A stretch of 64,000 bases of DNA from Verrucomicrobia bacterium LW23 (GCA_003054695.1 QAZA01000003.1:103920-167919), one strand, 5' to 3'; shown: positions 18,422-29,738, counted from the first letter of the stretch. The notes: a model not told the origin generated them from the sequence alone. Numbers and translations: made by a program.

Positions 18422-18853
18422 CTACCACTCGGGCTTCCAGCTATGGTCCGTCAGCCAGTGCATGGGCATCAGCTCGCGCAGCAGCATTTTGCGGCCTTTG
18501 GGGAGGATGACGTGGGCGTTGGCGTTGCGGCTGTCGATTTGCAGCAGAAACTCGCGGCAGCGGCCGCAGGGGCTGAGGATCCAGTCCTTGCTGACGGCGA
18601 CGATCGACTCGATCTGCGTCTCGCCGTGCTTGATCATCTCGGCGGCGGCGGCGTGCTCGGCGCAGAAGCCGATGCCGCACGTGAGGTGAATGCACACGCC
18701 GGTGTAGATGTTGCCCGAGACAGTACGGATAGCCGACGCGACGCCGCCGGCATCAAAATCGTGCCGCGAGAGAATCATTTTGCGCACAAAAGGGCGCGCG
18801 GCGTTGATAAGCTCCTGATCCTGCGGCGACCTCATGTATGCGTCACTTTCCAT
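18422..18853 (-). CDS. Cytidine deaminase family protein
   Basis: A 143-residue zinc-dependent deaminase. The zinc and catalytic motif CAEHAA and the PCGRCRE motif are both intact, in the order and spacing of tetrameric cytidine deaminases and blasticidin-deaminase-like proteins. It would deaminate cytidine or deoxycytidine for pyrimidine salvage. ATG 18853 is taken as start, since the frame only reaches a TTG upstream; ATG 18835 is also possible. It shares strand and spacing with the SGNH hydrolase, but no functional link is obvious. Confidence 0.88.
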   Translation of the reverse strand: MESDAYMRSPQDQELINAARPFVRKMILSRHDFDAGGVASAIRTVSGNIYTGVCIHLTCGIGFCAEHAAAAEMIKHGETQIESIVAVSKDWILSPCGRCREFLLQIDSRNANAHVILPKGRKMLLRELMPMHWLTDHSWKPEW

Positions 18854-18885
18854 TGCAGCCTGCAAATCGGCGTGCGGCGTGCGAG

Positions 18886-19605
18886 TTAGCCCGCCTGGGC
18901 CGTGCGATGTTCATCCGCCAGTCGCACTGCGTCCATCAGCAGCGCTTCCCATTTCTTGAAGATGGTCCGCTCCACCTTACTGTGCGTATCCACCTCGTGG
19001 AACGTGCCGTTTTGCCACTTAAGGATGGCGTTGAAGGCGTCAGCGCCGTCCAGCGTGGAGGTTTTGGCATGCACAATCTCGCCGTTCTCGAAGAAAATCA
19101 CGCCCGTCTCGTTCAGCGGATTGGTGATAAGCAGAGCCGTTGTAGCCTTCGCAAAACACTTGACCTGAATGAGATCCGCAAGCTGCAGCTGGCGGATGGA
19201 GCCCGCGAACTTGCCGGGTGCCGCCGCGCTGTTGCCCAGCATGCTTTTAATGAGCTCGCCAAAGCTGATCATCTCAAAGGGCTTTTGCACGTAGCGCACG
19301 GAGCCTAGGTCGTGGATGTGGGGCTGGATGTCCTCATAGGGATCGCCCGAGACGAGGATGACTTTGACTTCCGGATACGCGGTCTTGACGTCGCCGACGA
19401 ACTCGAACCCGTTGCCGTCCGGGAGGTTAAGGTGGACGATGAGGAGCGAAAAATCGAAGCGGGTGAGCAGGATATTCGCCTCGCCGATGGTGCGGGCGGG
19501 CAGGGCCGTCACATCGGGCAGGATGGTTTTGATGTAGTCTCGAATCATCTCGTTGAGCTTGGTTTGCTCCTCGAGAACGAGAACGTACCGGGATTTAAAA
19601 TTCAT
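18886..19605 (-). CDS. Response-regulator-like protein: degenerate receiver plus PATAN (DUF4388)
   Basis: A 239-residue two-domain protein. Residues 5-125 form a CheY-like receiver with EE at 12-13, the LVSGD switch strand and K108 in VQKPF. The phospho-acceptor position of LLIVHLNLPDGNG is H58 instead of Asp, so normal phosphorylation is unlikely. Residues about 133-205 are a PATAN/DUF4388 domain (QLQLADLIQVKCFAKATTAL, then GVIFFENGEIVHAKT). PATAN domains occur in PatA-type regulators linked to type IV pilus motility in cyanobacteria and in GTPase modules. It follows the HPt gene (96 bp), suggesting a shared phosphorelay or protein-contact pathway. A second PATAN protein is encoded at 32212-32997. 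Confidence 0.88.
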   Translation of the reverse strand: MNFKSRYVLVLEEQTKLNEMIRDYIKTILPDVTALPARTIGEANILLTRFDFSLLIVHLNLPDGNGFEFVGDVKTAYPEVKVILVSGDPYEDIQPHIHDLGSVRYVQKPFEMISFGELIKSMLGNSAAAPGKFAGSIRQLQLADLIQVKCFAKATTALLITNPLNETGVIFFENGEIVHAKTSTLDGADAFNAILKWQNGTFHEVDTHSKVERTIFKKWEALLMDAVRLADEHRTAQAG

Positions 19606-19701
19606 CGTCGCGTGGTGGGGGGCAAAGGCTGGTGTCTAGCCGTACGGCAGGGCGTGTGGATGGGGCGCGTCGGTAGGTGGGTCGGGATGGGCATGCAGCA
19701 A

Positions 19702-20139
19702 TTATGCTGCCAGTTGAGACGCAGTTTTTTGCAGGGACTCGATTTGAAGGATGATCGGCTCCACATCCACGGGCCGTGCCGTGGGCAGGTGGGGGATGGC
19801 GGGCACATCCAGCAAGAGCTTTTTGATAAGCTCCACAACCGTCAGGGAGATCTTGGTGACCTGCGGCTGCAGCGCCTCAATCCGCTGGGGCTCAACGCTT
19901 TCCAGCAGCGTTTTCATCGCCCCGGAGACGCGGCCGATGCGGAAGTGGCCGATGCTGTTTCCGGCCCCTTTAAGCGTATGGAACGAGCGGCGCAGGGTGC
20001 GGATCGAGCCCACATCCCCCTTGTTGCTGTGCCAGGTGTGCAAGGCCGTTTCGATGGTTTTGATAATTTCCTGCGCTTCCTCCACAAAAAACGGAAAGAG
20101 CTCAGTATCCACATTATCCTGGAAAAGGAAGTCGCTCAT
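19702..20139 (-). CDS. Histidine phosphotransfer (HPt) domain protein
   Basis: A 145-residue stand-alone HPt protein of the CheA-P1 type. The four-helix bundle carries the phospho-histidine H54 in RSFHTLKGAGNSIG. The C-terminal 40 residues (ESLQKTASQLAA at the end) are helical and variable. It should carry a phosphoryl group between a hybrid kinase and a receiver. The only receiver next to it has lost its Asp, so the true partner is elsewhere or the contact is non-phosphoryl. It is first of the two-gene run leading to the PATAN protein. Confidence 0.88.
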   Translation of the reverse strand: MSDFLFQDNVDTELFPFFVEEAQEIIKTIETALHTWHSNKGDVGSIRTLRRSFHTLKGAGNSIGHFRIGRVSGAMKTLLESVEPQRIEALQPQVTKISLTVVELIKKLLLDVPAIPHLPTARPVDVEPIILQIESLQKTASQLAA

Positions 20140-20659
20140 AGTCGGGAAAACAGCGGAATGTTCTGGGGCGGGAACGGCCAGGCAACAGGCGGAACAGAGC
20201 GGCTTCCGGCGATTGGCGGCAGGGATGAAATTCGCAGCAAGGGTTTCGTCGTGGCTAAGGAGTATCGGTGCAGTGGTGCGGGGATGAAGGGCAAGCTGTT
20301 ACAATCGCGAAACTTTTTGTTCCCGATCGCATCGCCCCCTGCCGTGAGTCACTCCGCGAGTCACTCGATTGCGCCCCTTCTCCGCGGCAAAATGGCTAAG
20401 GCAGGCCAGCCTTCCCCTGCATTAAACAAATGATACAGCTATCTGACAAGTATGTAACGCAAATAAACGACAATTCTTGTTATTGCGACTATGGCATTTT
20501 TTGTTTACCGGGCCCTTTCAGGTCGGAGGTCGCCTCAAAGAGGCCCAACATTCTACCCGTAGAATGAAGCTGCGATGTACATTCATTGCCATTTAGGCCA
20601 TGCTTTGCCAGCAACACAGTAGGAAATCCCCTGTTGAGCGCTTCCCTAATATCTTGATT
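20140..20659. other. 520-bp divergent intergenic region
   Basis: It lies between the leftward HPt gene and the rightward GH172-type gene. It is comparatively AT-rich near 20420-20510. Apart from the paired palindromes at 20346-20366, no gene, RNA or clear promoter was recognised. Confidence 0.5.
20346..20366. promoter_or_regulatory. Two tandem palindromes GAGTCACTC, possible operator
   Basis: The 9-bp palindrome GAGTCACTC occurs exactly twice, at 20346-20354 and 20358-20366, with 12 bp centre to centre. The pair is about 205 bp upstream of the HPt start codon and 295 bp from the GH172-type start. Two identical palindromes in tandem suggest a regulator site; this is inference. Confidence 0.35.
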
Positions 20660-21730
20660 ATGAGCATCCTGCAACCGCTGGACTCCCTTGCGCTGCTAAG
20701 CGGCGCTGTCAGCCGGTCTATCAGCCCGGAAAACTTTAGCGGCGAGCCCGGCAAGGGCGCCATGGCGGCACCGACTGGCGACTCGCACCCCGCCCGGGAA
20801 CTGGGCGTTGGCTGGAAAGTTTCGCCCAATGTCGGCATTGAGCCCGGCACCACCTTTACGCTCGCCGACATCACCGGGCCGGGGCAAATCCAGCACATCT
20901 GGATGACGCCCACCGGCAAGTGGCGCGATTCCATCCTGCGCTTTTACTGGGACGACGCGGAGCACCCCTCCGTGGAGTGCCCGGCGGGTGACTTTTTTGC
21001 CTGCGGCTGGGGCAAATACGCGCCCCTTACCTCGCTGGCCGTGTGCGTTAACCCGGGCAGCGCATTTAACTGCTACTGGCCGATGCCTTTTGCCCGCCGG
21101 TGCCGCATTACGATGGAGAATATTGCCCCGGAGGCGATGCGCCTGTACTATCAGGTGGACTACGAGCTGCGGCCGGTGCCGGAAAACGCCGCCTATTTCC
21201 ACGCCCAGTTTCGCCGCGTTAACCCGTTGCCGTACAAGGACGTCTATACGATTCTGGACGGCGTGGAAGGCCAGGGCCACTACGTTGGCACCTACATGGC
21301 GTGGGGCGTCAACAACAGTGGCTGGTGGGGCGAGGGCGAGATCAAATTCTACATGGATGGCGACCGCGAGTACCCGACGATTTGCGGCACGGGCACGGAG
21401 GATTATTTCTGCGGGTCCTACAATTTCGAGAATCCGCAAACGAAACGCTATGAGACGTTTACGACGCCCTACGCGGGCCTGAGCCAGGTACTCATTCCGG
21501 ACGGCCTGTACCAGTCGCAAATGCGCTTTGGTATGTACCGCTGGCACCTTACGGACCCGGTGCGCTTTAAGAAGGAGCTGCGGGTGACGATGCAGGCGCT
21601 GGGGTGGCGCAACGGCGGCCGCTTTTTGCCGCTGCAGGACGATATTGCGAGCGTGGCGTACTGGTACCAGTCCGTGCCCGCGCGCCCCTTTCCGGCGCTC
21701 CCGTCGCGGGATGCGCTGGAGGTGGTGTAA
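20660..21730 (+). CDS. GH172/DUF2961 family glycoside hydrolase
   Basis: A 356-residue double jelly-roll protein of the DUF2961 family, some members of which are characterised GH172 alpha-fructofuranosidases or arabinofuranosidases. The signature GTGTEDYFCGSY carries a conserved catalytic Glu at residue 247. LADITGPGQIQHIWMTP near residue 70 and RFYWDD are further family blocks. No signal peptide is present, so it probably acts on imported oligosaccharides in the cytoplasm. ATG 20660 is chosen because the frame upstream is short and unlike the family. Substrate is not predictable. It is convergent with a cNMP-binding protein gene 17 bp away. Confidence 0.88.
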   Translation: MSILQPLDSLALLSGAVSRSISPENFSGEPGKGAMAAPTGDSHPARELGVGWKVSPNVGIEPGTTFTLADITGPGQIQHIWMTPTGKWRDSILRFYWDDAEHPSVECPAGDFFACGWGKYAPLTSLAVCVNPGSAFNCYWPMPFARRCRITMENIAPEAMRLYYQVDYELRPVPENAAYFHAQFRRVNPLPYKDVYTILDGVEGQGHYVGTYMAWGVNNSGWWGEGEIKFYMDGDREYPTICGTGTEDYFCGSYNFENPQTKRYETFTTPYAGLSQVLIPDGLYQSQMRFGMYRWHLTDPVRFKKELRVTMQALGWRNGGRFLPLQDDIASVAYWYQSVPARPFPALPSRDALEVV

Positions 21731-21747
21731 GCGACGGGCACGCCTCG

Positions 21748-22377
21748 TCAGAACGCCTTGGCCGCGTAGAGGTTATCGATGCGGCGGAGGCGCGAGCTGA
21801 GGACGCGGACCAGGTTCTCGATGATGATGGCGTGGTCCGCCGGCCAGAAGACGCCGAACTTGTGGAGCGTGGCGCTGCTGATGGAGTAGACCAGCGTGGG
21901 CTCCTTGGCGCGCACGGTGGCGGTGCGCAGCACGCTCTCCACCAGGCAAAGCTCGCCAAAAAAGTCGAGCCGTTTGAAGTCCGCCAGCTTAACCTGGTTG
22001 TTGCCCTCGCCCTTCACCACCTCCACACTGCCCCGTGCCAGGATAAAGAGGTGGTGGCCGAAGGCGCCCTCGCGGACGATGTCCTGGCCACGATGGAAGA
22101 CGTGCTCCGTCGCGGAGATCTCGAGGGCGGCAAGCGCATCCTCCTTCACGCCCGCAAACAGGGGCACGTCCATCAAAAAGGGTCGGGGCCGCGGCATAAA
22201 GGCGCTGCGGGGGGAGTAGTCCGTCAGCTGGGTAATGGGCGCCGGCGCATGGGCAATGGCATGCTGTTGAATCACTTGCGAGGGCGGAACGGCGGTTTCG
22301 ACAGCAGCCCCGGATACGACATTGGGGGCTGCGATGGCAGCGGCTGGTGCGGAGGCGGCGGCGTTGTCCTCGGTCAT
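21748..22377 (-). CDS. Cyclic nucleotide-binding domain protein
   Basis: A 209-residue protein. The first 65 residues are low-complexity and Ala/Pro-rich. Residues about 68-200 form a CRP-type cNMP-binding fold (LFAGVKEDALAALE, then DFFGELCLVESVLRTATVRA). The phosphate-binding cassette is FFGELCLVESVLRTATV, with Glu and Arg present. There is no DNA-binding helix-turn-helix or other output domain, so it must signal by protein contact. A paralogue is encoded just upstream on the same strand. Confidence 0.9.
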   Translation of the reverse strand: MTEDNAAASAPAAAIAAPNVVSGAAVETAVPPSQVIQQHAIAHAPAPITQLTDYSPRSAFMPRPRPFLMDVPLFAGVKEDALAALEISATEHVFHRGQDIVREGAFGHHLFILARGSVEVVKGEGNNQVKLADFKRLDFFGELCLVESVLRTATVRAKEPTLVYSISSATLHKFGVFWPADHAIIIENLVRVLSSRLRRIDNLYAAKAF

Positions 22378-22529
22378 AAGATTCGTGGATAGGTGGAGTT
22401 ATCCCGCGCGGACGTTACTCCGCAATGTCGTCGTCGTAAAGTGTTGATTTGCTGAAAGTTAAGAGTGTTACGCAAGGTGAGGCGCCCTCTGGGGCGCTGG
22501 GCGTCTCGCGTCCCGCGGCGGCGCGTCCC

Positions 22530-23024
22530 TTAGTGGTCCCATGCTCCGCACAGCACGCTGCCGTAGACGAAGCGCTCATCCATGGCGCGCAGGCGCTTGG
22601 CCAGCTCGCGCGCAATATTCATGATGATCAGCGCGTGCTGCTCGGGCCGCGTGGAGCGCAGCTTATCCAACGTATCACGCCTTACAACGTAAAGAGACGT
22701 GGGCTCCGCGGTGCGGATGGTGGCACAGCGCGCCTGCCGCTCAATAATACACATCTCGCCAAAGCAATCGCTGGGGCTGAGCGTGGCCAGGGTGGAGATG
22801 CGCCCGTCCAGGTTCTTCACCTGTACGTCCACGGACCCGTGGGAGATGATAAACACTTCCTCCCCGTAGGAGCCCTCGCTCAGCACAACCTCGCCGGCCT
22901 TGTAGCGGCGGTGCTCCGTCTCCTCCTCAATATCCGCCAGCGCCTCGGCGCTTAGTCCGGCAAAGAGGGTCATTTTGCCCAGCCACGGGCTTTTGGCAAT
23001 GGATGCGATTTTATCGGTGGACAT
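22530..23024 (-). CDS. Cyclic nucleotide-binding domain protein
   Basis: A 164-residue protein that consists almost only of a cNMP-binding domain (residues 15-150). The cassette is DCFGEMCIIERQARCATIR. KAGEVVLSEGSYGEEVFIIS is the preceding strand pair. Like its neighbour, it lacks a helix-turn-helix. The gap between the two genes is 152 bp. Stand-alone cNMP proteins often occur beside Ras-like GTPase/Roadblock modules, and one lies 9 kb to the right. A shared pathway is only a suggestion. Confidence 0.9.
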   Translation of the reverse strand: MSTDKIASIAKSPWLGKMTLFAGLSAEALADIEEETEHRRYKAGEVVLSEGSYGEEVFIISHGSVDVQVKNLDGRISTLATLSPSDCFGEMCIIERQARCATIRTAEPTSLYVVRRDTLDKLRSTRPEQHALIIMNIARELAKRLRAMDERFVYGSVLCGAWDH

Positions 23025-23271
23025 GGCGTGTGTGATGTGGTGCTGTGCGATGCAGTGCTGCTACACAATGCAGTGCGTGACTGTGCCGACGGGCCTGAGG
23101 CCGGGCCTTTGCCGCGTACCCGCCGGTGCGTGGGCCCTGCCCGTCCTTAGGATGCAGAAACTACACTTCACCTGATCCCCCGGACTTGGCAAGCGCAAGT
23201 TTTGCGGAATGTACGGTAAAATGCCGAAGAACCGTCGCGAAACAACAGGAACGCCTCAGGACTCGGACGAA

Positions 23272-24087
23272 TCACGAGCGTATCCTTGCAATCGTCGCGC
23301 TCACAGGCTCCCCGGAAACCGCTGCGCGCCCTGTCGCATTAAAGATCGAGTCCACCGAGTTGCGTACGTACTGCTCGTCCGTTAACCCCAGCGTAACGTC
23401 GTCGGGAAACTCCGTAATCGTGCGAAAATAGTCCGCAAACTCCGCAAAGAGCCGGCGCCGGCTCTCGGGCTCCATGTCCTCGCGGCGCAAAATTGCAGCC
23501 AGGGCCAGCTCGGGAATCTCCGGGTCGGCCCGCTGCCTCAGGCGCGCCTCCAGGTGCGGGTACTGGCGAAAGGAGTTGTACTTGCCGCCCATAATCTGGT
23601 TGACATCAGGCTCGCGCCGGCGGCGATCGCGCACCACCACGGTGCCGGCCACAAGGTCGCCCAGGCGCTGGCCCAGGGGCGTCAACAGCGCCGTAAGGCC
23701 GCCCACCGTGTAGAGCACCGGCAGCATGTCCGCATAGCGCAACAGGTTACGCGCAACAATCTGCGAGAAGCGAAGGCGCAGGCCGTGCTGATCCATCACG
23801 CGAAGGCCCATCGCATACTTGCCGGGCGTCTGGCCGCGCCACCAAAGCTCCAGCACGGCAAAATAGAAGGTGAGAAGCACGAATACCGTCACCGACTGCA
23901 GGAACTCGGAGAGAGAAGGCGAAAAGATGTAGATCACCGTCCACACCAGCCCCAGCATGTTAAGCAACGCGGCCAGAATCAGCAGATCTATCGCCAGCGC
24001 AAACAGCCGCGCCACCGGGCTGGCCAGCGTGTGCGAGAACGCAATGCCCTCCGGAGTACGCAACCGTAACGTGTTAAAGCGGTCCAT
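23272..24087 (-). CDS. RDD family membrane protein
   Basis: A 271-residue protein. Its N-terminal 165 residues are an RDD domain: the RLFALAIDLLILAAL helix with the R...D pair, WWRGQTPGKYAMGLRV, and a third helix near TVGGLTALLTPLGQRLGDL. The C-terminal 100 residues are soluble and charged, with YNSFRQYPHLEARLRQ. RDD proteins are of uncertain function; some move ions or solutes. It is divergent from the hydroxyacid dehydrogenase gene. Confidence 0.9.
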   Translation of the reverse strand: MDRFNTLRLRTPEGIAFSHTLASPVARLFALAIDLLILAALLNMLGLVWTVIYIFSPSLSEFLQSVTVFVLLTFYFAVLELWWRGQTPGKYAMGLRVMDQHGLRLRFSQIVARNLLRYADMLPVLYTVGGLTALLTPLGQRLGDLVAGTVVVRDRRRREPDVNQIMGGKYNSFRQYPHLEARLRQRADPEIPELALAAILRREDMEPESRRRLFAEFADYFRTITEFPDDVTLGLTDEQYVRNSVDSIFNATGRAAVSGEPVSATIARIRS

Positions 24088-24180
24088 CCGCCCGGAAGCC
24101 TAACAGATGTCCCGCGCGATGTAAATGGCGCGGAAGGACGCCCGTGCGGCCACGGCCCGGCGGCGGATGGGCGTGCTCCG

Positions 24181-24205
24181 GCAATGGGCAATGGGCAATG
24201 GGCAA
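24181..24205. repeat. Short tandem repeat, 7-bp unit
   Basis: GCAATGG is repeated in tandem about three and a half times in the 241-bp divergent gap between the RDD gene and the dehydrogenase gene. Such a unit can vary by slippage. No function is visible. Confidence 0.6.
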
Positions 24206-24328
24206 GTGAGTGGCGGGCGGGCTGCAACGTCTGCACTCGACAAGCCCGCACCAGGCGTTAGGCTGCAACGCGGGCAATCGCCCTCCCCTGCCCGACCGGC
24301 AGTGCCCGCCTCGCCCCTCACCCACCCT

Positions 24329-25294
24329 ATGCAACCCAACATCGTTGTTCTCGACGGCTACACGCTCAACCCCGGCGACAATCCGTGGACCGATATCGAG
24401 GCGCTTGGCAGCCTCGCCGTTTACGACCGCACCCCGGTGGCCGAAACCGTGGAACGCGCAAAAGATGCGGAGATTGTGCTGACCAACAAGGCGCCCATCT
24501 CCCGCGAGACCATCGCCGCCCTGCCCAAACTGCGCTTCATCTCCGTGCTGGCCACCGGCTACAACATCGTCGATACCGCCGCCGCCGCAGAGCGGGGCAT
24601 CGCTGTGAGCAACGTGCCTGCCTATGGCACGGAAACCGTTGCGCAGCATGTTATTGCGCTTATTCTCGAGCTCAACAACCACATCGGCAGCCTGGGCCGC
24701 AGCGTGGCGGCCGGCGACTGGAGCCGCTGCGCCGACTTCTGCTACTGGGACAAACCTATCCGCGAGCTGCGCGGGCTCAAACTGGGCATTGTGGGCCTGG
24801 GACAAATCGGGTTTCGCGTTGCGGAACTTGCCCACGCCTTCGGCATGAACATCGCCCACGCCGGCTCCCCCAAGCGCGAGCGAGGCTTTCCGCTGGAGCA
24901 ACTGCCTCTGGATGAACTATTTGCGCAATGCGACATCATCTCCCTGCACTGTCCGCAAACCGCCGATAACATCGGCTTCATCAACGCCCGCCTGCTGAGC
25001 CTGATGAAGCCCACCGCCATCCTCATCAATACCGCACGCGGCACGCTGATTAACGAAAAAGACCTGGCCGACGCCCTGCGGGCCGGCACCCTGGGCGCAG
25101 CCGGCCTGGACGTGCTGAGCAAAGAACCGCCGCCCGCCGACAACCCCCTCATCGGCTGTCCCAACTGCCTTATCACCCCCCACGTAGCCTGGAGCGGCGC
25201 CGACGCCCGCCGCCGCCTGATGCGCACCACAGCAGAGAACATCACCGGCTACCTCAATGGCAACCTCGTCAACGTGGTGAACAAGCCGCGCTAA
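24329..25294 (+). CDS. D-isomer-specific 2-hydroxyacid dehydrogenase
   Basis: A 321-residue NAD(P)-dependent dehydrogenase of the D-2-hydroxyacid family (glycerate/hydroxypyruvate reductase type). The Rossmann motif is GIVGLGQIGFRVAELA (about 147-162). NTARGTLINEKDLADAL holds the substrate-binding Arg. The catalytic His lies in LITPHVAWSG, and a Glu precedes it in SKEPPPADNP. ATG 24329 is chosen; the longer frame upstream runs through low-complexity repeats. It is convergent with the rhamnose aldolase gene, and a structured intergenic region separates the two. Confidence 0.92.
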   Translation: MQPNIVVLDGYTLNPGDNPWTDIEALGSLAVYDRTPVAETVERAKDAEIVLTNKAPISRETIAALPKLRFISVLATGYNIVDTAAAAERGIAVSNVPAYGTETVAQHVIALILELNNHIGSLGRSVAAGDWSRCADFCYWDKPIRELRGLKLGIVGLGQIGFRVAELAHAFGMNIAHAGSPKRERGFPLEQLPLDELFAQCDIISLHCPQTADNIGFINARLLSLMKPTAILINTARGTLINEKDLADALRAGTLGAAGLDVLSKEPPPADNPLIGCPNCLITPHVAWSGADARRRLMRTTAENITGYLNGNLVNVVNKPR

Positions 25295-25330
25295 ATCATC
25301 CGAGCGTTTTTTGGAGCAAAGCCCATTCAC

Positions 25331-25469
25331 GCTGTCGCGGGGTTAGGTCTCCGTGAACGGCAGAGCCGTCGTATCCCTTTATGCGACAGCGGGATACGAT
25401 CCGCGTTGGGGTCGGTCCCTCGACTCGACCTATCCGCAGGGTTCCCTCGCTGTACTCGGGGAACCCTGC
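25331..25469. terminator. Clustered hairpins between convergent genes
   Basis: Several nested inverted repeats fill this gap. GCTGTCGC (25331-25338) pairs with GCGACAGC (25383-25390). TCGTATCCC (25369-25377) pairs with GGGATACGA (25391-25399). GCAGGGTTCCC (25436-25446) pairs with GGGAACCCTGC (25459-25469). They sit between the stops of two convergent genes, so termination is the simplest role. The first two stems are mutually exclusive, so a small structured RNA cannot be ruled out. Confidence 0.55.
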
Positions 25470-25533
25470 GTCAGGTTATAGATCCTCTTCGAGATTGAAA
25501 GATCGCAGTGTAAACAGTTGTCCTTAATCCACG

Positions 25534-27723
<2,190 letters not shown>

Positions 27724-27851
27724 CGTGATGATAAAGAGAAAAAGCTGAGATGTGGCCGACGCGCGGGCGCGGCCTCAAGGGAGCGTGCTGTTCGGCAATA
27801 CCGGGGTTATCCTCTCCGTGCCGCTAAGCTAACCTGTTTGCTATCCGGCCT

Positions 27852-28298
27852 TTACAGAAACTGAAGGCCGTATTTATCGCCCAGGGCTACGATAGCGGCC
27901 TTGTTAGTAGGGTCGCTGGCGATAAGGTCCCCGTATTCCGTTAGGAAATGCTCGAAACCCGCAGGAGAAATCACCATCACATACTTGGCCGGGACGTTGC
28001 CGCTGTTGTAAAAGCGGTGCGGAATGTTCCGAGGGCCGAGGACAAAATCGCCCGGACCTGCAACAATCGTTTTATCCGCAACCACAAAGGTGATTTCGCC
28101 TGCGATGATGTAAAAGCCTTCTTCCTCGCGGGTGTGAAGGTGAAGCGGGGGGCCTTCGCCGGGGGGCACGGTTTGTTCAACAAAAGCATAATTGCCGGCC
28201 GTGGCGGCGCCGTCGGCAATGCAATACGATGCGTCGTGCCCAATGGGGCTGAAGGGCCGGGCAGTGCCAGCTTTCACTACAAGCGGTTGCAGACTCAT
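27852..28298 (-). CDS. Cupin domain protein
   Basis: A 148-residue single-domain cupin. Motif 1 is GPPLHLHTREEEGFYIIAGE with the metal ligands His, His and Glu. Motif 2 is GPRNIPHRFYNSG. It lies between the rhamnose isomerase and aldolase genes, so it is probably a sugar-binding or isomerase-like accessory of rhamnose use, though cupins of this type are also general. ATG 28298 (MSLQPLVVKAG) is preferred over ATG 28319. The intact ligand set suggests an active metal protein. Confidence 0.85.
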   Translation of the reverse strand: MSLQPLVVKAGTARPFSPIGHDASYCIADGAATAGNYAFVEQTVPPGEGPPLHLHTREEEGFYIIAGEITFVVADKTIVAGPGDFVLGPRNIPHRFYNSGNVPAKYVMVISPAGFEHFLTEYGDLIASDPTNKAAIVALGDKYGLQFL

Positions 28299-28391
28299 AA
28301 TTGCAAGCGATGACGCCATTAAGCGGCGGGAGTGTCAAGGCTTGAAACACCCGCCACGCGCGAAACAGCCTTTACCCACCTAGCTAACGCA

Positions 28392-29645
28392 TTAGTTGCG
28401 TTTGGAGAGCACCTCCGACTCGTAGGTCTTGACGGAAGTCATCCAGTTAAAGCCGACCGGCACGCCCTGACGGCGGCAGTGTTCGTCCCACACTTCCCCA
28501 AAAGGCAGGGATTTACACTCCTCCAGCAACGCCAGGCGGCTCGCGAAGTCCTTCTCTTCCTCAAACTTACGCAGTTTGGCCACGGGCTCGAGCAGGCCGA
28601 GGAGGAGCGCCTTTTGGGTGTTGCGTGCGCCGATGACCCAGGCGGCGACCCGGTTGATGCTGGCGTCGAAAAAGTCCATGCCGATGTGGACGCGATCGAG
28701 GTAATCGCCACGCACAATCTCGGCCATCAGCTCGCGGGTTTGGTCGTCGAGAGTTACCACATGATCGCTATCCCACCGTACTCCACGGCTAACGTGGAGG
28801 AGGATCTCGGGGCAGAAGGTGAGGACGGAGGAGATCTTGTCCGCGATGCCTTCCGTGGGGTGGAAGTGCCCGGCGTCAAGGCACAGGATCTTTTTGCGGG
28901 ATTGAGCGTAGCCCATGTAAAACTCATGGGAGCCAACGACATACGACTCGAAGCCGATACCGAAGAGCTTGCTTTCCACGGCGTCGCGGTTAAGCTTCGG
29001 GTCGATTTCCTCGGCAAACACGGCGTCCAGAGATTCGACCAGCCACTCGCGGTGAGCGCGGCGGCTTACGGTGGAGTCCTTGCAACCATCTGGGATCCAA
29101 AGGTTTGTGATGACAGTCTTGCCCAGCTGGCGGCCCATTTCGGCCGCAATTTTGCGCGTGGCGATGCCATGACGCACCCAGAACTCGCGCACTTTGGCGT
29201 CGCGATGAGAGAGCGTATAGCCATCGGCGCTGAGCGGATGCGAAAAGTAGGTGGAGTTGAAATCGAGGCCGAGTTCGTGGCTCCTGGCCCAGCTCGTCCA
29301 GTTTGCAAAGTGCTCAAACGTATAGGCATCGCGATCGACCGCCTGGCCGTTCAGCTCCGCATAGTTGGCATGCAGATTTACGCGATTTTTGCCCGGGATA
29401 AGGCTGAGCGCGAGCACGAGGTCGGAGCGAAGCTCGTCTATTGTGCGGGCGCGGCCGGGGTAGTTGCCCGTGGCCTGAATGCCACCGGAAAGGGCGGTGG
29501 AGGAGTGCTCGAAGCCGACAACGTCGTCGCCCTGCCAGCATTGCAGGGAGATTGGCGTCGCCGCAAGTCGTTGCAGCACAAGCTCGGTATCGACGCCAAA
29601 CGCGGCGTAACGCTCCTGAGCCTCGTGGTAAATGGGGGTGGACAT
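28392..29645 (-). CDS. rhaA: L-rhamnose isomerase
   Basis: A 417-residue cytoplasmic isomerase (the Escherichia coli enzyme has 419) that converts L-rhamnose to L-rhamnulose. The N-terminal block [14 protein letters not shown] matches the RhaA family. The metal-binding region includes [32 protein letters not shown] and [16 protein letters not shown] 29645 fits the family length; the frame extends further upstream without similarity. It heads the rhamnose operon and is divergent from an AraC regulator gene across a 93-bp region. Confidence 0.97.
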   Translation of the reverse strand: MSTPIYHEAQERYAAFGVDTELVLQRLAATPISLQCWQGDDVVGFEHSSTALSGGIQATGNYPGRARTIDELRSDLVLALSLIPGKNRVNLHANYAELNGQAVDRDAYTFEHFANWTSWARSHELGLDFNSTYFSHPLSADGYTLSHRDAKVREFWVRHGIATRKIAAEMGRQLGKTVITNLWIPDGCKDSTVSRRAHREWLVESLDAVFAEEIDPKLNRDAVESKLFGIGFESYVVGSHEFYMGYAQSRKKILCLDAGHFHPTEGIADKISSVLTFCPEILLHVSRGVRWDSDHVVTLDDQTRELMAEIVRGDYLDRVHIGMDFFDASINRVAAWVIGARNTQKALLLGLLEPVAKLRKFEEEKDFASRLALLEECKSLPFGEVWDEHCRRQGVPVGFNWMTSVKTYESEVLSKRN

Positions 29646-29738
29646 AAGGGGAAGGATGCGGGACGGACAGCGGGCGAGGGACGGCGCGCTGATTAATCCC
29701 ATCGCCATTTACAGTGACGGCTTTTGGCGCGATTGCCA
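29646..29738. promoter_or_regulatory. Divergent control region of rhaA and the AraC-type regulator
   Basis: Only 93 bp separate the two divergent start codons. The region must carry both promoters and the regulator sites. No exact repeat was recognised. Confidence 0.35.

Noticed and set aside
24181..24205. 7-bp tandem repeat as a phase-variation switch
   Set aside because: It lies outside coding frames, over 120 bp from the dehydrogenase start, with too few units to argue for switching.
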